Shown: one piece after another, positions 1 through 10,077 of the stretch
Layout of the letters: the number at the start of each line of letters is the position of its first letter
How positions within the stretch are numbered: position 1 is the stretch's first letter
Source: Arthrobacter sp. SDTb3-6
GTDB taxonomy: Bacteria; Actinomycetota; Actinomycetes; Actinomycetales; Micrococcaceae
Direction: 5' to 3'
Assembly (NCBI RefSeq): GCF_013376095.1
Contig: NZ_JAAMFN010000001.1
Location: 62,001 to 126,000, forward strand
Length of the DNA stretch: 64,000 nucleotides
The notes under the pieces: model-generated
The model's database searches: none
What the model was told of the DNA's origin: nothing
The model's input: the letters and a program-made list of their open reading frames with translations, nothing else
Program-made: the position numbers and the translations under genes

Positions 1-580
1 CCGGCTGCGTGTAGTCATAGCCGGTGCAGACCGCGGGGACCAGCGCGTCCACGCCGGGCACTTCCCGGCCGACCCGGCGGATCGCGGCGATCAGTTGGGT
101 GACGGTGTCCTGGCGGGCAACCGCATCATCGAGGACGGTCGAATCCAGCGCCCGCCGCGTCCTGGATTTCAGCACGCCGGTCTCGGCGACCACGGCGGCG
201 ACGGACTGGAAGATCCGGTCCGGGCGGCCGCTGGCGGCCAGTCGCTTGCGCCAGTACGTCAACGTCGTCGGATGAAATGCCTTCGTGGTCACGGCGAACC
301 CGCAGGCCGCCTTCCAGCGCAGATCAAAAGTCACCGCTTCCGCGGCCTCGCGGTCCGAGAGCCCGTTCAACGCCTGCAGGACCAGCACCGTGGCCACGAC
401 CTCGGCCGGAATCGAGGGCCGTCCCCTGCCGGACGGGAACAGATCCTCAAACATCGACGGCGGGAACAACTCCCCTCGGTGCCCAGCCAGAAACGCGAAG
501 ACGCTGCCCGGGTCCAAAAGGTCCCCGGCCAGCGCCTCAACATCCAGGATTTCCCGCTGCCCATCATCACGACCCTGCAT
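1..580 (-). CDS. IS1182-family transposase, N-terminal part
   Basis: The open frame starts at an ATG on the minus strand at 580 and runs off the left edge after 193 codons. The N-terminus matches the DUF772-type domain of IS1182 transposases: a stretch reading RPSIPAEVVATVLVLQAL, then LSDREAAEAV and LRWKAACG, then a T-x-x-YWRKRLA segment. Residues TRRALDSTVLDDAV look like the first acidic part of the DDE catalytic region; the remaining catalytic residues are beyond the edge. It would cut and rejoin DNA at the element ends. No frameshift is visible in the part present. The family call is firm, the exact element is unknown. Confidence 0.8.
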   Translation of the reverse strand, partial: MQGRDDGQREILDVEALAGDLLDPGSVFAFLAGHRGELFPPSMFEDLFPSGRGRPSIPAEVVATVLVLQALNGLSDREAAEAVTFDLRWKAACGFAVTTKAFHPTTLTYWRKRLAASGRPDRIFQSVAAVVAETGVLKSRTRRALDSTVLDDAVARQDTVTQLIAAIRRVGREVPGVDALVPAVCTGYDYTQP

Positions 581-660
581 AAAACAAGGTCCTAACGATC
601 CATAGCCAAAGTCCAGCAGGCGCTCCTTAACACGCTGGACTAATCAGCAGTGTCCTAGCC
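1..660 (-). mobile_element. IS1182-type insertion sequence, partial (one end)
   Basis: The window opens inside an insertion sequence read on the minus strand. It holds the first 193 codons of a transposase and about 80 bp of non-coding end. A short inverted repeat (GTCCAGC at about 612, GCTGGAC at about 634) lies between the gene start and a putative outer end near 657, reading TAGGACACTG on the minus strand. The other end lies outside the window, so the terminal repeats and target duplication cannot be checked and the outer boundary is a guess. Confidence 0.6.
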
Positions 661-1107
661 CCGGAAGCCCGTCTCCGGGGCGGGGTTCCGCGTTTACGGG
701 AGGGCGGGCACCGTCGGGCCCTCCCTCCACAGGGCATGCTGCGGCCCCGTGTGCCCAAACTCACGGGGTGCCGTCGACTTTTGCCCTGGGGATTGTGTAG
801 CGTATGCCCTACAATTTAAATATCCCCCACTCCGGTATCTCCTTATTATTTCTGCCCAATTTTTGAGGCAGGAGCCTGAAGTGTATGGGGCCCGCAAAGC
901 ATGTTGGGCGGGCAGTAAAGCGTTCATAGGGGATTGCCGGCAAAGAAAACGCCATGTGGCGCCGGCACCCGCTGACGCCTGCAAGTGCGCGTCAAAACGC
1001 ACAGCAATGGTGCCGAAGTCCTGCCACGGGATGGTATGTAGCGGCTGGATTTCTTTGTAATGCGGCTGTCACAGGCCGCCTGGCCCTATGAATGAGGACT
1101 ACTAACC
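661..1107 (+). promoter_or_regulatory. Long non-coding leader before the DEAD-box helicase gene
   Basis: About 450 bp without a credible gene. It includes an AT-rich patch (about 808-870) unusual in this GC-rich DNA, a possible hairpin near 985-1002, and a GCGGC/GCCGC hairpin at about 1060-1078 just before the start codon. Cold-inducible DEAD-box helicase genes often have long structured leaders, so this may be a post-transcriptional control region. That function is inferred and no promoter could be assigned securely. Confidence 0.35.
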
Positions 1108-3039
<1,932 letters not shown>

Positions 3040-3130
3040 CCAGCCCTTCGCTGCGCTGCCGGGCGGGCGGTCCCTGCCACCGGCCCCGGGCGCTGCCGGG
3101 GAGCTGACACACCGTAACGACGTCCCGTAA

Positions 3131-3164
3131 AAAGGGGCGGGCCAATTCATGGCCCGCCCCTTTC
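3131..3164 (+). terminator. Rho-independent terminator after the helicase gene
   Basis: A perfect 10-bp stem, GGGGCGGGCC at 3134-3143 and GGCCCGCCCC at 3151-3160, with a 7-nt loop, an A run before and TTT after. Confidence 0.9.
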
Positions 3165-3315
3165 TGCTGCCCTGTCCGCACAGCCGCCGTCGTCCCGGGT
3201 CCCCACGCCGCGGGCCCGCCGGGCCCCCCTTCTGGGCGGGTGTGACACACATCATTTGAGGCGTTCCGAAGTGCCGGAATGTGGCGGTTTCGGGGCCGTT
3301 CCGGCGCCGTGTGAA

Positions 3316-3342
3316 CAGCTTCAAATGGCAGAATTGAAGCTG
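3316..3342. repeat. 9-bp inverted repeat between helicase and tRNA genes
   Basis: CAGCTTCAA (3316-3324) and TTGAAGCTG (3334-3342) form a perfect stem with a 9-nt loop. It lies upstream of the tRNA promoter and could be an operator or RNA hairpin. The rest of 3165-3378 shows no gene. Confidence 0.5.
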
Positions 3343-3378
3343 ATTTCGGACCTCGCGCCGGGGGAGGGGATTTCCGAT

Positions 3379-3407
3379 TTCGCATCCAGCAAATCCGCTG
3401 GTAAAGT
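3379..3407 (+). promoter_or_regulatory. Sigma-70-type promoter for the tRNA genes
   Basis: TTCGCA at 3379-3384 and TAAAGT at 3402-3407 are separated by 17 bp. The predicted start, about 3414, is a few bases before the mature tRNA-Thr. Confidence 0.55.
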
Positions 3408-3418
3408 ATTTTCTCGTT

Positions 3419-3490
3419 GCCCCCCTAGCTCAGTGGTAGAGCGCGTTCTTGGTAAGAACGAGGTCACCGGATCGATTCCGGTGGGGGGCT
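3419..3490 (+). tRNA. tRNA-Thr (anticodon GGT)
   Basis: A 72-nt cloverleaf. The acceptor stem pairs GCCCCCC (3419-3425) with GGGGGGC (3483-3489). The anticodon stem CGTTC/GAACG encloses TTGGTAA, giving anticodon GGT. The D arm and a 5-bp T stem are intact. The CCA end is not encoded. Confidence 0.95.
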
Positions 3491-3552
3491 CGCAAATGAG
3501 GAGGCTCGTGTCAAGACGGTTTTGGCCGGCAGCACGGGCCAAACTCATTTAT

Positions 3553-3626
3553 GGCGGCGTAGCTCAGTTGGTTAGAGCGCACGACTCATAATCGTGAGGT
3601 CGGGAGATCGAGCCTCCCCGCCGCTA
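3553..3626 (+). tRNA. tRNA-Met (anticodon CAT), elongator type
   Basis: A 74-nt cloverleaf. The acceptor stem pairs GGCGGCG (3553-3559) with CGCCGCT (3619-3625, one G-U). The anticodon loop CTCATAA gives CAT and the T stem is GGGAG/CTCCC. It lacks the mismatched first pair and the GC-rich anticodon stem of initiator tRNA, so it is called elongator. CCA is not encoded. Confidence 0.92.
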
Positions 3627-3630
3627 CACA

Positions 3631-3680
3631 AAAAAGACCCGTGGTCCCGGCTGACAGCCGGGACCACGGGTCTTTTGTTT
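3631..3680 (+). terminator. Strong Rho-independent terminator after the tRNA genes
   Basis: A roughly 20-bp perfect stem centred near 3653: AAAAGACCCGTGG on the left pairs with CCACGGGTCTTTT on the right. It is followed by GTTT and begins about 5 nt after tRNA-Met. Confidence 0.95.
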
Positions 3681-3792
3681 CGTGTCCGCCCCGCCGGGGA
3701 CCGCCCGGGCTGGCGCAGGGGCCGCGCCCGGTGTGTACTGGGAAGACGCCGGCGGAAGGGTCCGGTGCGGGGCCGTGACGAAGGGGCAACAC

Positions 3793-4440
3793 ATGGGCAA
3801 GGTCATGATCATTGGCGGGCATGGGAAGATTGCGCTGCTGCTGGCGCCACTGCTGAAAGCGGCCGGCTGGGAAGTCTCCGGGATGATCCGCAACGCCGCA
3901 CAGATCGACGACGTTGCCGCGGCAGGCGCAACACCGGTGGTGCACGACGTCGTCTCCTCCTCCGTGGAGGAGCTCGCAGGGCTGCTGGCCGGCCAGGACG
4001 CCGTCATTTGGTCAGCGGGTGCCGGCGGCGGAAATCCGGACCGCACCTATGCCGTCGACCGGGATGCCGCCATCCGTTCCATGGACGCTGCTGAGCAGGC
4101 CGGGGTGGGCCGCTACATCATGGTGTCCTACCTGGGTGCGCGGACGGACCACGGCGTTGGGCCCGGGGACAGCTTTTTCGCCTATGCCGAAGCCAAGGCG
4201 GCCGCAGATCTTCACCTGCGCAGCTCCGGCCTGGCGTGGACCATCCTGGGGCCCGGGGCCCTGACCCTGGACGCGCCCACGGGAACCATTGCCACCGACA
4301 CGGATGCCGCACACCGCAACACCTCCCGTGCCAATGTCGCCCTCGTCGCCGCGGCCGTCCTGGAACGCCCGGACACGGTGGGCCGCACCATCGAATTCAC
4401 CGACGGGAACGTGCGGGTCGCCCAGGCACTGAACCCGTAG
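3793..4440 (+). CDS. NAD(P)-binding Rossmann-fold protein (atypical SDR, YwnB/YhfK-like)
   Basis: A 215-residue cytosolic protein with an N-terminal dinucleotide fold (VMIIGGHGKIALLLA at the start; the GxxGxxG spacing is GGHGKI). It also has a YIMVSYLGA segment where short-chain dehydrogenases carry their active-site region, and a C-terminal EFTDG segment. Known relatives are NAD(P)H-binding reductases or epimerases of unknown substrate. The start at 3793 follows AAGGGG; longer upstream in-frame extensions lack a ribosome site and overlap the tRNA terminator. The antiporter gene starts 10 nt after the stop, so the two are probably co-transcribed. Substrate unknown. Confidence 0.8.
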   Translation: MGKVMIIGGHGKIALLLAPLLKAAGWEVSGMIRNAAQIDDVAAAGATPVVHDVVSSSVEELAGLLAGQDAVIWSAGAGGGNPDRTYAVDRDAAIRSMDAAEQAGVGRYIMVSYLGARTDHGVGPGDSFFAYAEAKAAADLHLRSSGLAWTILGPGALTLDAPTGTIATDTDAAHRNTSRANVALVAAAVLERPDTVGRTIEFTDGNVRVAQALNP

Positions 4441-4450
4441 GGCAGGAACG

Positions 4451-6022
4451 GTGGAACAGCTCGTCATCATCATCGGACTCCTTTTCGCCACCGTCGTCGC
4501 CGTCGGCCTGGGGGACAGGCTCAGGTTGCCGTATCCGGTGCTCATGCTCATCATGGCCGGTGCGATGACGTTCATCCCGGGATTTCCGGACCTGGGGATC
4601 GATCCCGAACTGATCCTGCCCATCTTCCTCCCGCCACTCCTCTTCGCCACGGCGCAAAAAAGCTCCTGGTCGGTGTTCCGGGTCCGGTGGCGCACCATTA
4701 TCCTGCTGGCCGTAGCCCTCGTGGTGGCCTCCACCGCGGTGGCGGCCGGCGCCGCCTGGCTGATGGTCCCCGGGATTGGCCTCCCCGCAGCCGTTGCCCT
4801 GGGCGCCATGGCTGCCCCGCCGGACCCGGTGGCCGTGGAATCGGTGTCCGGCAGGGTGCACATGCCCCGCCGCCTCGTCACCGTGCTGCAGAGTGAGGGC
4901 CTGTTCAACGACGCCGCCGCAATCGTCATCTTCCAGGCAGCGGTGGCCAGTGCCATGGACGGGAAGCCCTTCGGGGTCGGTGTGACGGCCATGTTTGTCC
5001 TGGGTGCCATCGCCGCAATTGTCATCGGCGTGTTCATGGGGTGGGTGACCGGCCTGATCACCAGGTTCATTACCTCCTCGGTGGCGCGCAGCGCGGTGAC
5101 CCTGGTGGTGCCGTTTGCGGCCTACATCCTGGCCGAGGAAGTGCATGCCTCCGGTGTGATTGCGGTGGTGGTGACGGCGCTGGAGATCAAGCGGCATGCC
5201 CGCGCTGAGGATGCGACCGAACGTGTCACGCGCGCCGCCTTCTGGGACGTGGTGGAACTGCTCGTCACGGGGCTGGCCTTTGGCTTGGTCGGGCTGGAAG
5301 TCCGCGGTGTCATCAAGGCCGAGGGCGCGGCCATTTGGGGCATGGTCCCCGCAGCGGTCGGCGTCAGCGTGCTGGTCATTGCTGTCCGCTTTCTGTGGTT
5401 CGGGCTGCTGGCGCTCCTTTCGAGGAAGACCGTTGGAGGACTTCCGCCCGCCAGTTTCAAGGATGTGGTGGTCCTCACCTGGTGCGGCATGCGGGGGCTG
5501 GCCACCTTGGCGCTGGCGCTGGCGCTGCCCTCGGTGCTGCCCTCCGGGCTCCCGTTTCCGGGCCGGCACGAGATCATCGTGATCGCCTGTGCCGTGCTGC
5601 TGGCCACGCTGGTGCTGCCCGGCCTCACGCTGCCATGGCTCATGCGCGTGCTCAATGCCACGGACGACGGCGTCGAGGAACGTGAGGCTGCCAGGCTCCT
5701 GGCCCTGCGCGCCCAGGAGGCGGCTGTGGCCGCTCTGCGAAGCAACGACCGCATCAAAAACCTCCCGCCGGAGAAAGTTGAGCTGGTCAAGTCCAGGATG
5801 TCGCGCCTGCAGGCCGAACTGCTGGACGGCAGCCTGAAGGACGAAAGCATCGATGAGCGGCGCCGTCGCGGACGCCAGCTGGCCATCGCCGTGCAGACCA
5901 TCGCACTCGACGCTGCACGGCAGGAAATCATTACGGCCCGCAATGAGCCCGAGACCGATCCGGAAGCGGCAGACAGGGTGCTCAGGCAGCTTGATTTGCG
6001 CACCATGATCATGCCCGAGTGA
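4451..6022 (+). CDS. Na+/H+ antiporter, CPA1 (NhaP-like) family
   Basis: A 523-residue membrane protein with about 12 hydrophobic segments in its first ~410 residues and a ~110-residue charged cytoplasmic tail (EEREAARLLALRAQEAAVAAL onward, probably helical). The signature FLPPLLFATAQ and the QSEGLFNDAAAIVIF segment, with the conserved ND pair used for ion exchange in CPA1 antiporters, are both present. It should exchange Na+ (or K+) for H+ in pH and salt homeostasis. The start is GTG at 4451 after GGCAGG, just downstream of the Rossmann-fold gene. A 9-bp inverted repeat (6026-6034 with 6084-6092) follows the gene. Ion selectivity cannot be read from sequence. Confidence 0.88.
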   Translation: MEQLVIIIGLLFATVVAVGLGDRLRLPYPVLMLIMAGAMTFIPGFPDLGIDPELILPIFLPPLLFATAQKSSWSVFRVRWRTIILLAVALVVASTAVAAGAAWLMVPGIGLPAAVALGAMAAPPDPVAVESVSGRVHMPRRLVTVLQSEGLFNDAAAIVIFQAAVASAMDGKPFGVGVTAMFVLGAIAAIVIGVFMGWVTGLITRFITSSVARSAVTLVVPFAAYILAEEVHASGVIAVVVTALEIKRHARAEDATERVTRAAFWDVVELLVTGLAFGLVGLEVRGVIKAEGAAIWGMVPAAVGVSVLVIAVRFLWFGLLALLSRKTVGGLPPASFKDVVVLTWCGMRGLATLALALALPSVLPSGLPFPGRHEIIVIACAVLLATLVLPGLTLPWLMRVLNATDDGVEEREAARLLALRAQEAAVAALRSNDRIKNLPPEKVELVKSRMSRLQAELLDGSLKDESIDERRRRGRQLAIAVQTIALDAARQEIITARNEPETDPEAADRVLRQLDLRTMIMPE

Positions 6023-6171
6023 GCGGCGGCCTACCCGGAAACGGTTCGCGGCGAAGGCCTTGAAAGGAACGTTGCGGAGCCATGTAGGCCGCAGGCCCCA
6101 CTGGCGCATTCCACCAGCCATTGGCGGCGCGTCTTGTAGGAGGGGACAGGGATTCCGGCGCCGAGTACGTA

Positions 6172-6177
6172 TACGGT
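6172..6177 (+). promoter_or_regulatory. -10 box of a leaderless promoter (CitE-like gene)
   Basis: TACGGT ends 6 nt before the ATG at 6184 and no Shine-Dalgarno sequence precedes that ATG. This spacing fits transcription starting at the start codon. Confidence 0.5.
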
Positions 6178-6183
6178 AGATGT

Positions 6184-7056
6184 ATGTCTAGTACCGTTCA
6201 CACCGATGCCGTGTCCAAGCCGCCGCGCAACCGCAACATTCCGGCGGAAATTGCCCGTTCCTGGCTGCTGGTGCCCGCGACCCGCCCGGAAATCTTTGAT
6301 GACGCTGCACGGTCGCGCGCAGACGCCATCGTGCTGGACATTGAAGATGCCGTGGATCCGAAGAAGAAGGACGGGGCCCGTGCAGACGTCATTGCGTGGC
6401 TGCGCAACGGCGGCAAGGCCTGGGTCCGCATCAACGACGTCCACTCTGACTTTTGGGCCGACGATGTGGCGGGCCTGCGCAACATTCCGAACCTGCTCGG
6501 CGTGATGCTGGCCAAGACTGAAAATGCCGAACAGGTCAAGGAAACGTACCACCGCCTCGACGGCAAGACCCGGGTGCTGGCGCTTGTGGAATCAGCGCTG
6601 GGCATCGAGGAAGCGAACAACATCGCCCGTGCCGAAGGCGCCTTCCGCCTGGCATTCGGCTCCGGCGACTTCCGTCGCGACACCGGCATGGCCGCCGACC
6701 GTGAGGCCATGGCCTACCCGCGCGCCAAACTCGTCGTGGCCAGCCGCGTCGGCAACCTGCCCGGACCCATTGACGGACCGACGGTGGGCACCAACCACCC
6801 GATCCTGCGTGAACAGTCCGCCATTACGGTCTCCATGGGCATGACCGGGAAGCTGTGCCTGGAAGCGGACCAGACCACCATCATCAACGAGGTCATCAGC
6901 CCCACGCCGACCGACGTTGCCTGGGCCACTGACTTCATGAACGACTTTGAGGCCCGCGGCGGCGTGATCCGTGACGGTTCGGACCTGCCCCGCCTGGGTC
7001 GCGCGGAGAAGATCATGAAGCTTGCCGTGGCGTACGGCGTCCAGCCGGCGGTCTAA
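6184..7056 (+). CDS. HpcH/HpaI aldolase / citrate lyase beta-subunit-like protein
   Basis: A 290-residue protein of the CitE/McL fold (TIM barrel, acyl-CoA lyase superfamily). It shows the N-terminal SWLLVPATRPE, the metal/CoA region DAIVLDIEDAVDPKKK, the catalytic-region Glu in LVESALGIEEA, and GSGDFRRDTG. Stand-alone CitE-like proteins usually cleave or form CoA thioesters such as malyl-CoA or citramalyl-CoA; no citrate lyase alpha or gamma subunit is nearby, so classical citrate lyase is unlikely. The start at 6184 was chosen because a TANNNT box lies 6 nt upstream; an in-frame extension reaches back to 6121 but would include the promoter. Substrate unknown. Confidence 0.85.
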   Translation: MSSTVHTDAVSKPPRNRNIPAEIARSWLLVPATRPEIFDDAARSRADAIVLDIEDAVDPKKKDGARADVIAWLRNGGKAWVRINDVHSDFWADDVAGLRNIPNLLGVMLAKTENAEQVKETYHRLDGKTRVLALVESALGIEEANNIARAEGAFRLAFGSGDFRRDTGMAADREAMAYPRAKLVVASRVGNLPGPIDGPTVGTNHPILREQSAITVSMGMTGKLCLEADQTTIINEVISPTPTDVAWATDFMNDFEARGGVIRDGSDLPRLGRAEKIMKLAVAYGVQPAV

Positions 7057-7061
7057 TCCCG

Positions 7062-7961
7062 GTGGTCGAGCCGGGGCCCTCGGTCCAAGGACCCGCCCTG
7101 GTCCGCGGGGTCACGTGGTCCCCGGACGGACCCGCCCTTTCGCTGTCCACGGACGACGGCGATTCCCGCCTCGCGCTGGGACCCGGGCTTTGGCTGCGGT
7201 TCCGCGCCGGGGCCGGGGCCGACGTGCCGTCCCGGTACTGCCTCGGGTATTCAGTGGTGAATGGCCCCGAGGACGCTGTGCATCACGGCTGCCCAGCGCA
7301 CCAGGCGGCCGAGCGAGGGTTCCAGTGTGGTGCCTGCTTCGCCCGGGACGACTTTCGCTTCATGCATGACTTTCACCGCAGCGGCATTGGGCCGGCCGGC
7401 CTGAAAGCTTATCTGGCCCAGCCGCATTGGCTGTATGTCGCCACTTTTGCCGACGGCACCGTCAAGGTCGGCACCGCGTCCCAGCGAAGCAAATGGAGCC
7501 GGCTGGCCGAGCAGGGGGCCATCGTCGCCCGGTACGTCGCGCATGCCCGCGACGGCTCAGTGGTGCGGGTACTGGAGGACGCCGTGTCCGCCGGGCTGGG
7601 ACTGACACAATTCGTCCGGGGGACCGCAAAATTTGCCGCCCTTTTGCAGCCCAGGCCCGGGGCGGAACTCGAGGCCGCCAATGCCGCCGCGGCTGGCACG
7701 GTACGGGACTTCCTGGGCACTGCAGGGGTCGACGGCTTTGAACCCGTTTCCGCGTCCCTGGTGGCACGGGCCGCGGCCGCGGTAAGGGCGGCGGCCAGGC
7801 TGAGCAGGCGGCGGATAGGCCCGCCGGCCACCGACGTCCCTGCCGCCGTCCCTGCCGCCGTGCCGGTGCCTCCCGGGCCCGGCACCCTTGCCGTTCTCTC
7901 CATGCACACCACGCTACAACCAGCCACCGACAAACATTCACGGGAAACCCGCGAATGTTGA
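7062..7961 (+). CDS. DUF2797 domain-containing protein
   Basis: A 299-residue protein starting with GTG at 7062, 5 nt after the CitE-like gene, so probably in the same transcript. Residues ~85-105 hold CPAHQ and CGACFARD, a Cys/His cluster that could bind zinc. A conserved segment reads WLYVATFADGTVKVGTAS, followed by RLAEQGAIVARYVA; this pattern is typical of DUF2797, a family without a settled function. The last ~40 residues are Ala/Pro-rich and probably disordered. An inverted repeat covers the stop region. Family assigned by remembered motif pattern; function unknown. Confidence 0.7.
   Translation: MVEPGPSVQGPALVRGVTWSPDGPALSLSTDDGDSRLALGPGLWLRFRAGAGADVPSRYCLGYSVVNGPEDAVHHGCPAHQAAERGFQCGACFARDDFRFMHDFHRSGIGPAGLKAYLAQPHWLYVATFADGTVKVGTASQRSKWSRLAEQGAIVARYVAHARDGSVVRVLEDAVSAGLGLTQFVRGTAKFAALLQPRPGAELEAANAAAAGTVRDFLGTAGVDGFEPVSASLVARAAAAVRAAARLSRRRIGPPATDVPAAVPAAVPVPPGPGTLAVLSMHTTLQPATDKHSRETREC
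7934..7958. repeat. Near-perfect 11-bp inverted repeat at the end of the DUF2797 gene
   Basis: ACATTC.CGGG and CCCG.GAATGT flank AAA, with one unpaired position in each arm. There is no T run, so it may be a weak terminator or a protein-binding site. TTGACA at 7958-7963 overlaps its right edge but no matching -10 box was found. Confidence 0.55.
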
Positions 7962-8105
7962 CAACCCTAGAACACACATTCCCTGTGGAGACCCCACCAC
8001 ACAAAAACGGCCCAAACCAGTCTCAAAGATGCGTCATGCTCCAGGTTGGCAGCGGACCGAATCCGGCATGGCCGTTCCCGAGACGGAGCCCGGATTTTGC
8101 TCCAT

Positions 8106-8111
8106 TAGACT
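8106..8111 (+). promoter_or_regulatory. -10 box of a leaderless promoter (small membrane protein)
   Basis: TAGACT ends 6 nt before the GTG at 8118. No ribosome-binding site is present. Confidence 0.5.
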
Positions 8112-8117
8112 TGGGGT

Positions 8118-8366
8118 GTGCTTAATGACTTTTGGGAAACCGCTCCTCCTGCGTACAAATACGCTGTTTTCGGCGGCATGGCCCTGACCACGATCGGCAT
8201 CATCATCATTGTGGTCGGTGCGGTGACTTCCACACCGCAACTGACGTTCGTGGGTTTGCCGTTCATTGGCGTGGGGCTCCTTGCCCACATGACGTCTCTT
8301 GGAATCCGTGGCCGCTCCGTCCGCAAGGCGCTCAAGGAAGCGGAGAAGCGCAGCAACGGGCGGTGA
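8118..8366 (+). CDS. Small two-helix membrane protein (possibly DUF3188)
   Basis: An 82-residue protein. Two hydrophobic segments are evident: about residues 15-37 (VFGGMALTTIGIIIIVVGAV) and 42-62 (LTFVGLPFIGVGLLAHM). A basic C-terminal tail (RGRSVRKALKEAEKRSNGR) is predicted to face the cytoplasm. GTG at 8118 was chosen because it is 6 nt after a TANNNT box; the protein begins MLNDFWETAPPAYKYA. It resembles short actinobacterial proteins annotated DUF3188, but that is from memory and not certain. It stands alone between the DUF2797 gene and a convergent exporter gene. Confidence 0.7.
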   Translation: MLNDFWETAPPAYKYAVFGGMALTTIGIIIIVVGAVTSTPQLTFVGLPFIGVGLLAHMTSLGIRGRSVRKALKEAEKRSNGR

Positions 8367-8476
8367 CGTAGCGCGGGTGGCCAGCCCGAACGGCAAGATG
8401 CCGTGGGCGGCCTCCCTGTCTCCCCGCGGCCACTACCCAGTCCCCAGTGCGTTGACCTAAGTGTGGCCGGTCCCCG

Positions 8477-10042
8477 TCAGCGCCCTGCACGTCCACTGGT
8501 TCCAGGCCCTCCCCTCGAATCTGCGGCACGAAGTGTGCGCAGGCACATGAGTGCCGCCGCGAGCATCAAGCCGACACCTACCAGGGACACCAGCCCCGAA
8601 CCGGAATCAAAGGCCTGCCGGGCCGATGCCAGCAGTGCAGTGCCCTGGCCGGCAGGCAGCGTCCCCGCAACATCGATCGCCCCGCCCAATGTCTGCCCGG
8701 CGGCGTGCCTGTCAGCCGCAGTGAGCGAAGCGGGCAGGACCACGTTCAACCGGTAGGCGGCCGCCAGGATGCTGCCCAGCAGGGCCGTGCCGAGGACGGA
8801 CCCAACTTCGTAGGCGGTCTCGGAAATGGCTGACGCGGCCCCTGCCTTGGCGGGCGGTGCGGCGCTGAGGATGAGATCGTTGGAGATGGTCTCGGCTATC
8901 CCCACGCCGGCACCGAGCACGGCAAAGGCAGCAACAACACCGGCGACGGAGCCGCCCGTGTTCAGCCACACAATCCCAAATCCCACCGCGTTGAGCAGCA
9001 GCCCTGCAGCCGCCAGCCTGGAAGGGCGGAAGAACTTCGCCAGGGACGCGGCCAGCAAGCCCGTCATAATCGAAATGACCAGTCCGGGCACCAGCACAAA
9101 CGCGGCCGCCGTGGGGGAGAGTCCCACCACGAGCTGCAGGTGCTGGGTGACAAAATACAGGAATCCAACAAGGGAGAAGATGCTCAGCAGGTTGGCCAGC
9201 ACGCCGCCGCTGAAGACCGGATTCCGGAACAGCCGCACGTCCAGCATGGGGTTGGTGCGCGCCAGCTGGCGCCGCACAAAGACCAGGCCCAGCGCCACGC
9301 CCACAACAATCAGGGCACCATTGACAAACCAGGGCCGGCCCTGCGCGATCTCCTTGATGCCAAAGGTGGTCGGGACCATGGCGCCAAAGGACAGCAAAAT
9401 GCTCAAGGGGTCAATTTTTCCCGGGGCGGGGTCCTTTGACGCCGGAACAAAGACCGGCGCCAGGATCAGCAGCAGCACCATGACCGGGATCGAGAGCAGG
9501 AAAACCGCTCCCCACCAGAAATGTTCCAACAGGAACCCTCCCACAATGGGACCCAGTGCGGCACCGCCCGAAAAGCAGGCAGCCCAGATGGCGATGGCCG
9601 TCCGGCGCTGGTCCTGGTGAACGAACAAGTTGCGGATCAGCGAAAGCGTCGACGGCATCAGCATTGAGCCAAATACGCCCAGGAGCGCCCGGCAGCCAAT
9701 CAGGGCCGCGGCCGACGGCGCAAAGGCCGCCAGTACCGACACCACGGTAAAACCGGTGCTTCCCAGTAGGAGCAGACGGCGGCGGCCAAAGCGGTCGGCC
9801 AGGCTGCCCATGGGGACCAGCAACGCGGCGAGCACCAGAGGGTAGACGTCAATGATCCACAGCAGCTCGTTGGCCGAGGGGACCAGGGCCAGCGAGATGG
9901 AAGGGACGGCAAAGCTCAGCACCGTGTTGTCAACCGAGATAAGCAGCACGGGAAGCATGAGCACGGCCAGCGCGATCCACGCGCGCGTCCCTGCGCGGGC
10001 CGCAGTGGCGCCCGGGACCGGAGTGTCAAGGATGAAAGCCAT
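8477..10042 (-). CDS. MFS multidrug exporter, DHA2 (QacA/LfrA-like) family
   Basis: A 521-residue drug:H+ antiporter with about 14 membrane segments. Family signatures include DNTVLSFAVPSI in helix 1, WIIDVYPLVLAALLVPMG, the inter-helix loop GSLADRFGRRRLLLLG, and the antiporter motif C region (SGGAALGPIVGGFLLE). Such pumps expel quaternary ammonium compounds, dyes or antibiotics. The start at 10042 (MAFILDTP) is preferred over an ATG at 10051, because the upstream ATG lies inside the -10 box TAGAAT. A TetR gene is divergent and a double palindrome sits between them, so drug-inducible derepression is likely. Substrates unknown. Confidence 0.9.
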   Translation of the reverse strand: MAFILDTPVPGATAARAGTRAWIALAVLMLPVLLISVDNTVLSFAVPSISLALVPSANELLWIIDVYPLVLAALLVPMGSLADRFGRRRLLLLGSTGFTVVSVLAAFAPSAAALIGCRALLGVFGSMLMPSTLSLIRNLFVHQDQRRTAIAIWAACFSGGAALGPIVGGFLLEHFWWGAVFLLSIPVMVLLLILAPVFVPASKDPAPGKIDPLSILLSFGAMVPTTFGIKEIAQGRPWFVNGALIVVGVALGLVFVRRQLARTNPMLDVRLFRNPVFSGGVLANLLSIFSLVGFLYFVTQHLQLVVGLSPTAAAFVLVPGLVISIMTGLLAASLAKFFRPSRLAAAGLLLNAVGFGIVWLNTGGSVAGVVAAFAVLGAGVGIAETISNDLILSAAPPAKAGAASAISETAYEVGSVLGTALLGSILAAAYRLNVVLPASLTAADRHAAGQTLGGAIDVAGTLPAGQGTALLASARQAFDSGSGLVSLVGVGLMLAAALMCLRTLRAADSRGGPGTSGRAGR

Positions 10043-10049
10043 GCATTCC

Positions 10050-10077
10050 ATTCTAAACCGTCTAGTCGGTACAGTAA
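10050..10077 (-). promoter_or_regulatory. Exporter promoter overlapping the TetR operator
   Basis: On the minus strand TTTACT (10073-10078) and TAGAAT (10050-10055) are separated by 17 bp. The -10 box ends 7 nt before the ATG at 10042. The left operator palindrome lies in the spacer, so repressor binding would block RNA polymerase. Confidence 0.6.

Noticed and set aside
3256-3591. A 111-codon plus-strand frame
   Set aside because: It reads through the complete tRNA-Thr gene into tRNA-Met.
4397-6121. A 574-codon minus-strand frame
   Set aside because: Antisense shadow of the Na+/H+ antiporter gene; low-complexity His/Gly/Arg product.
6184-7056. Calling this gene citE, citrate lyase beta subunit
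   Set aside because: No citrate lyase alpha, gamma or accessory genes are nearby; stand-alone members of this family act on other CoA thioesters.
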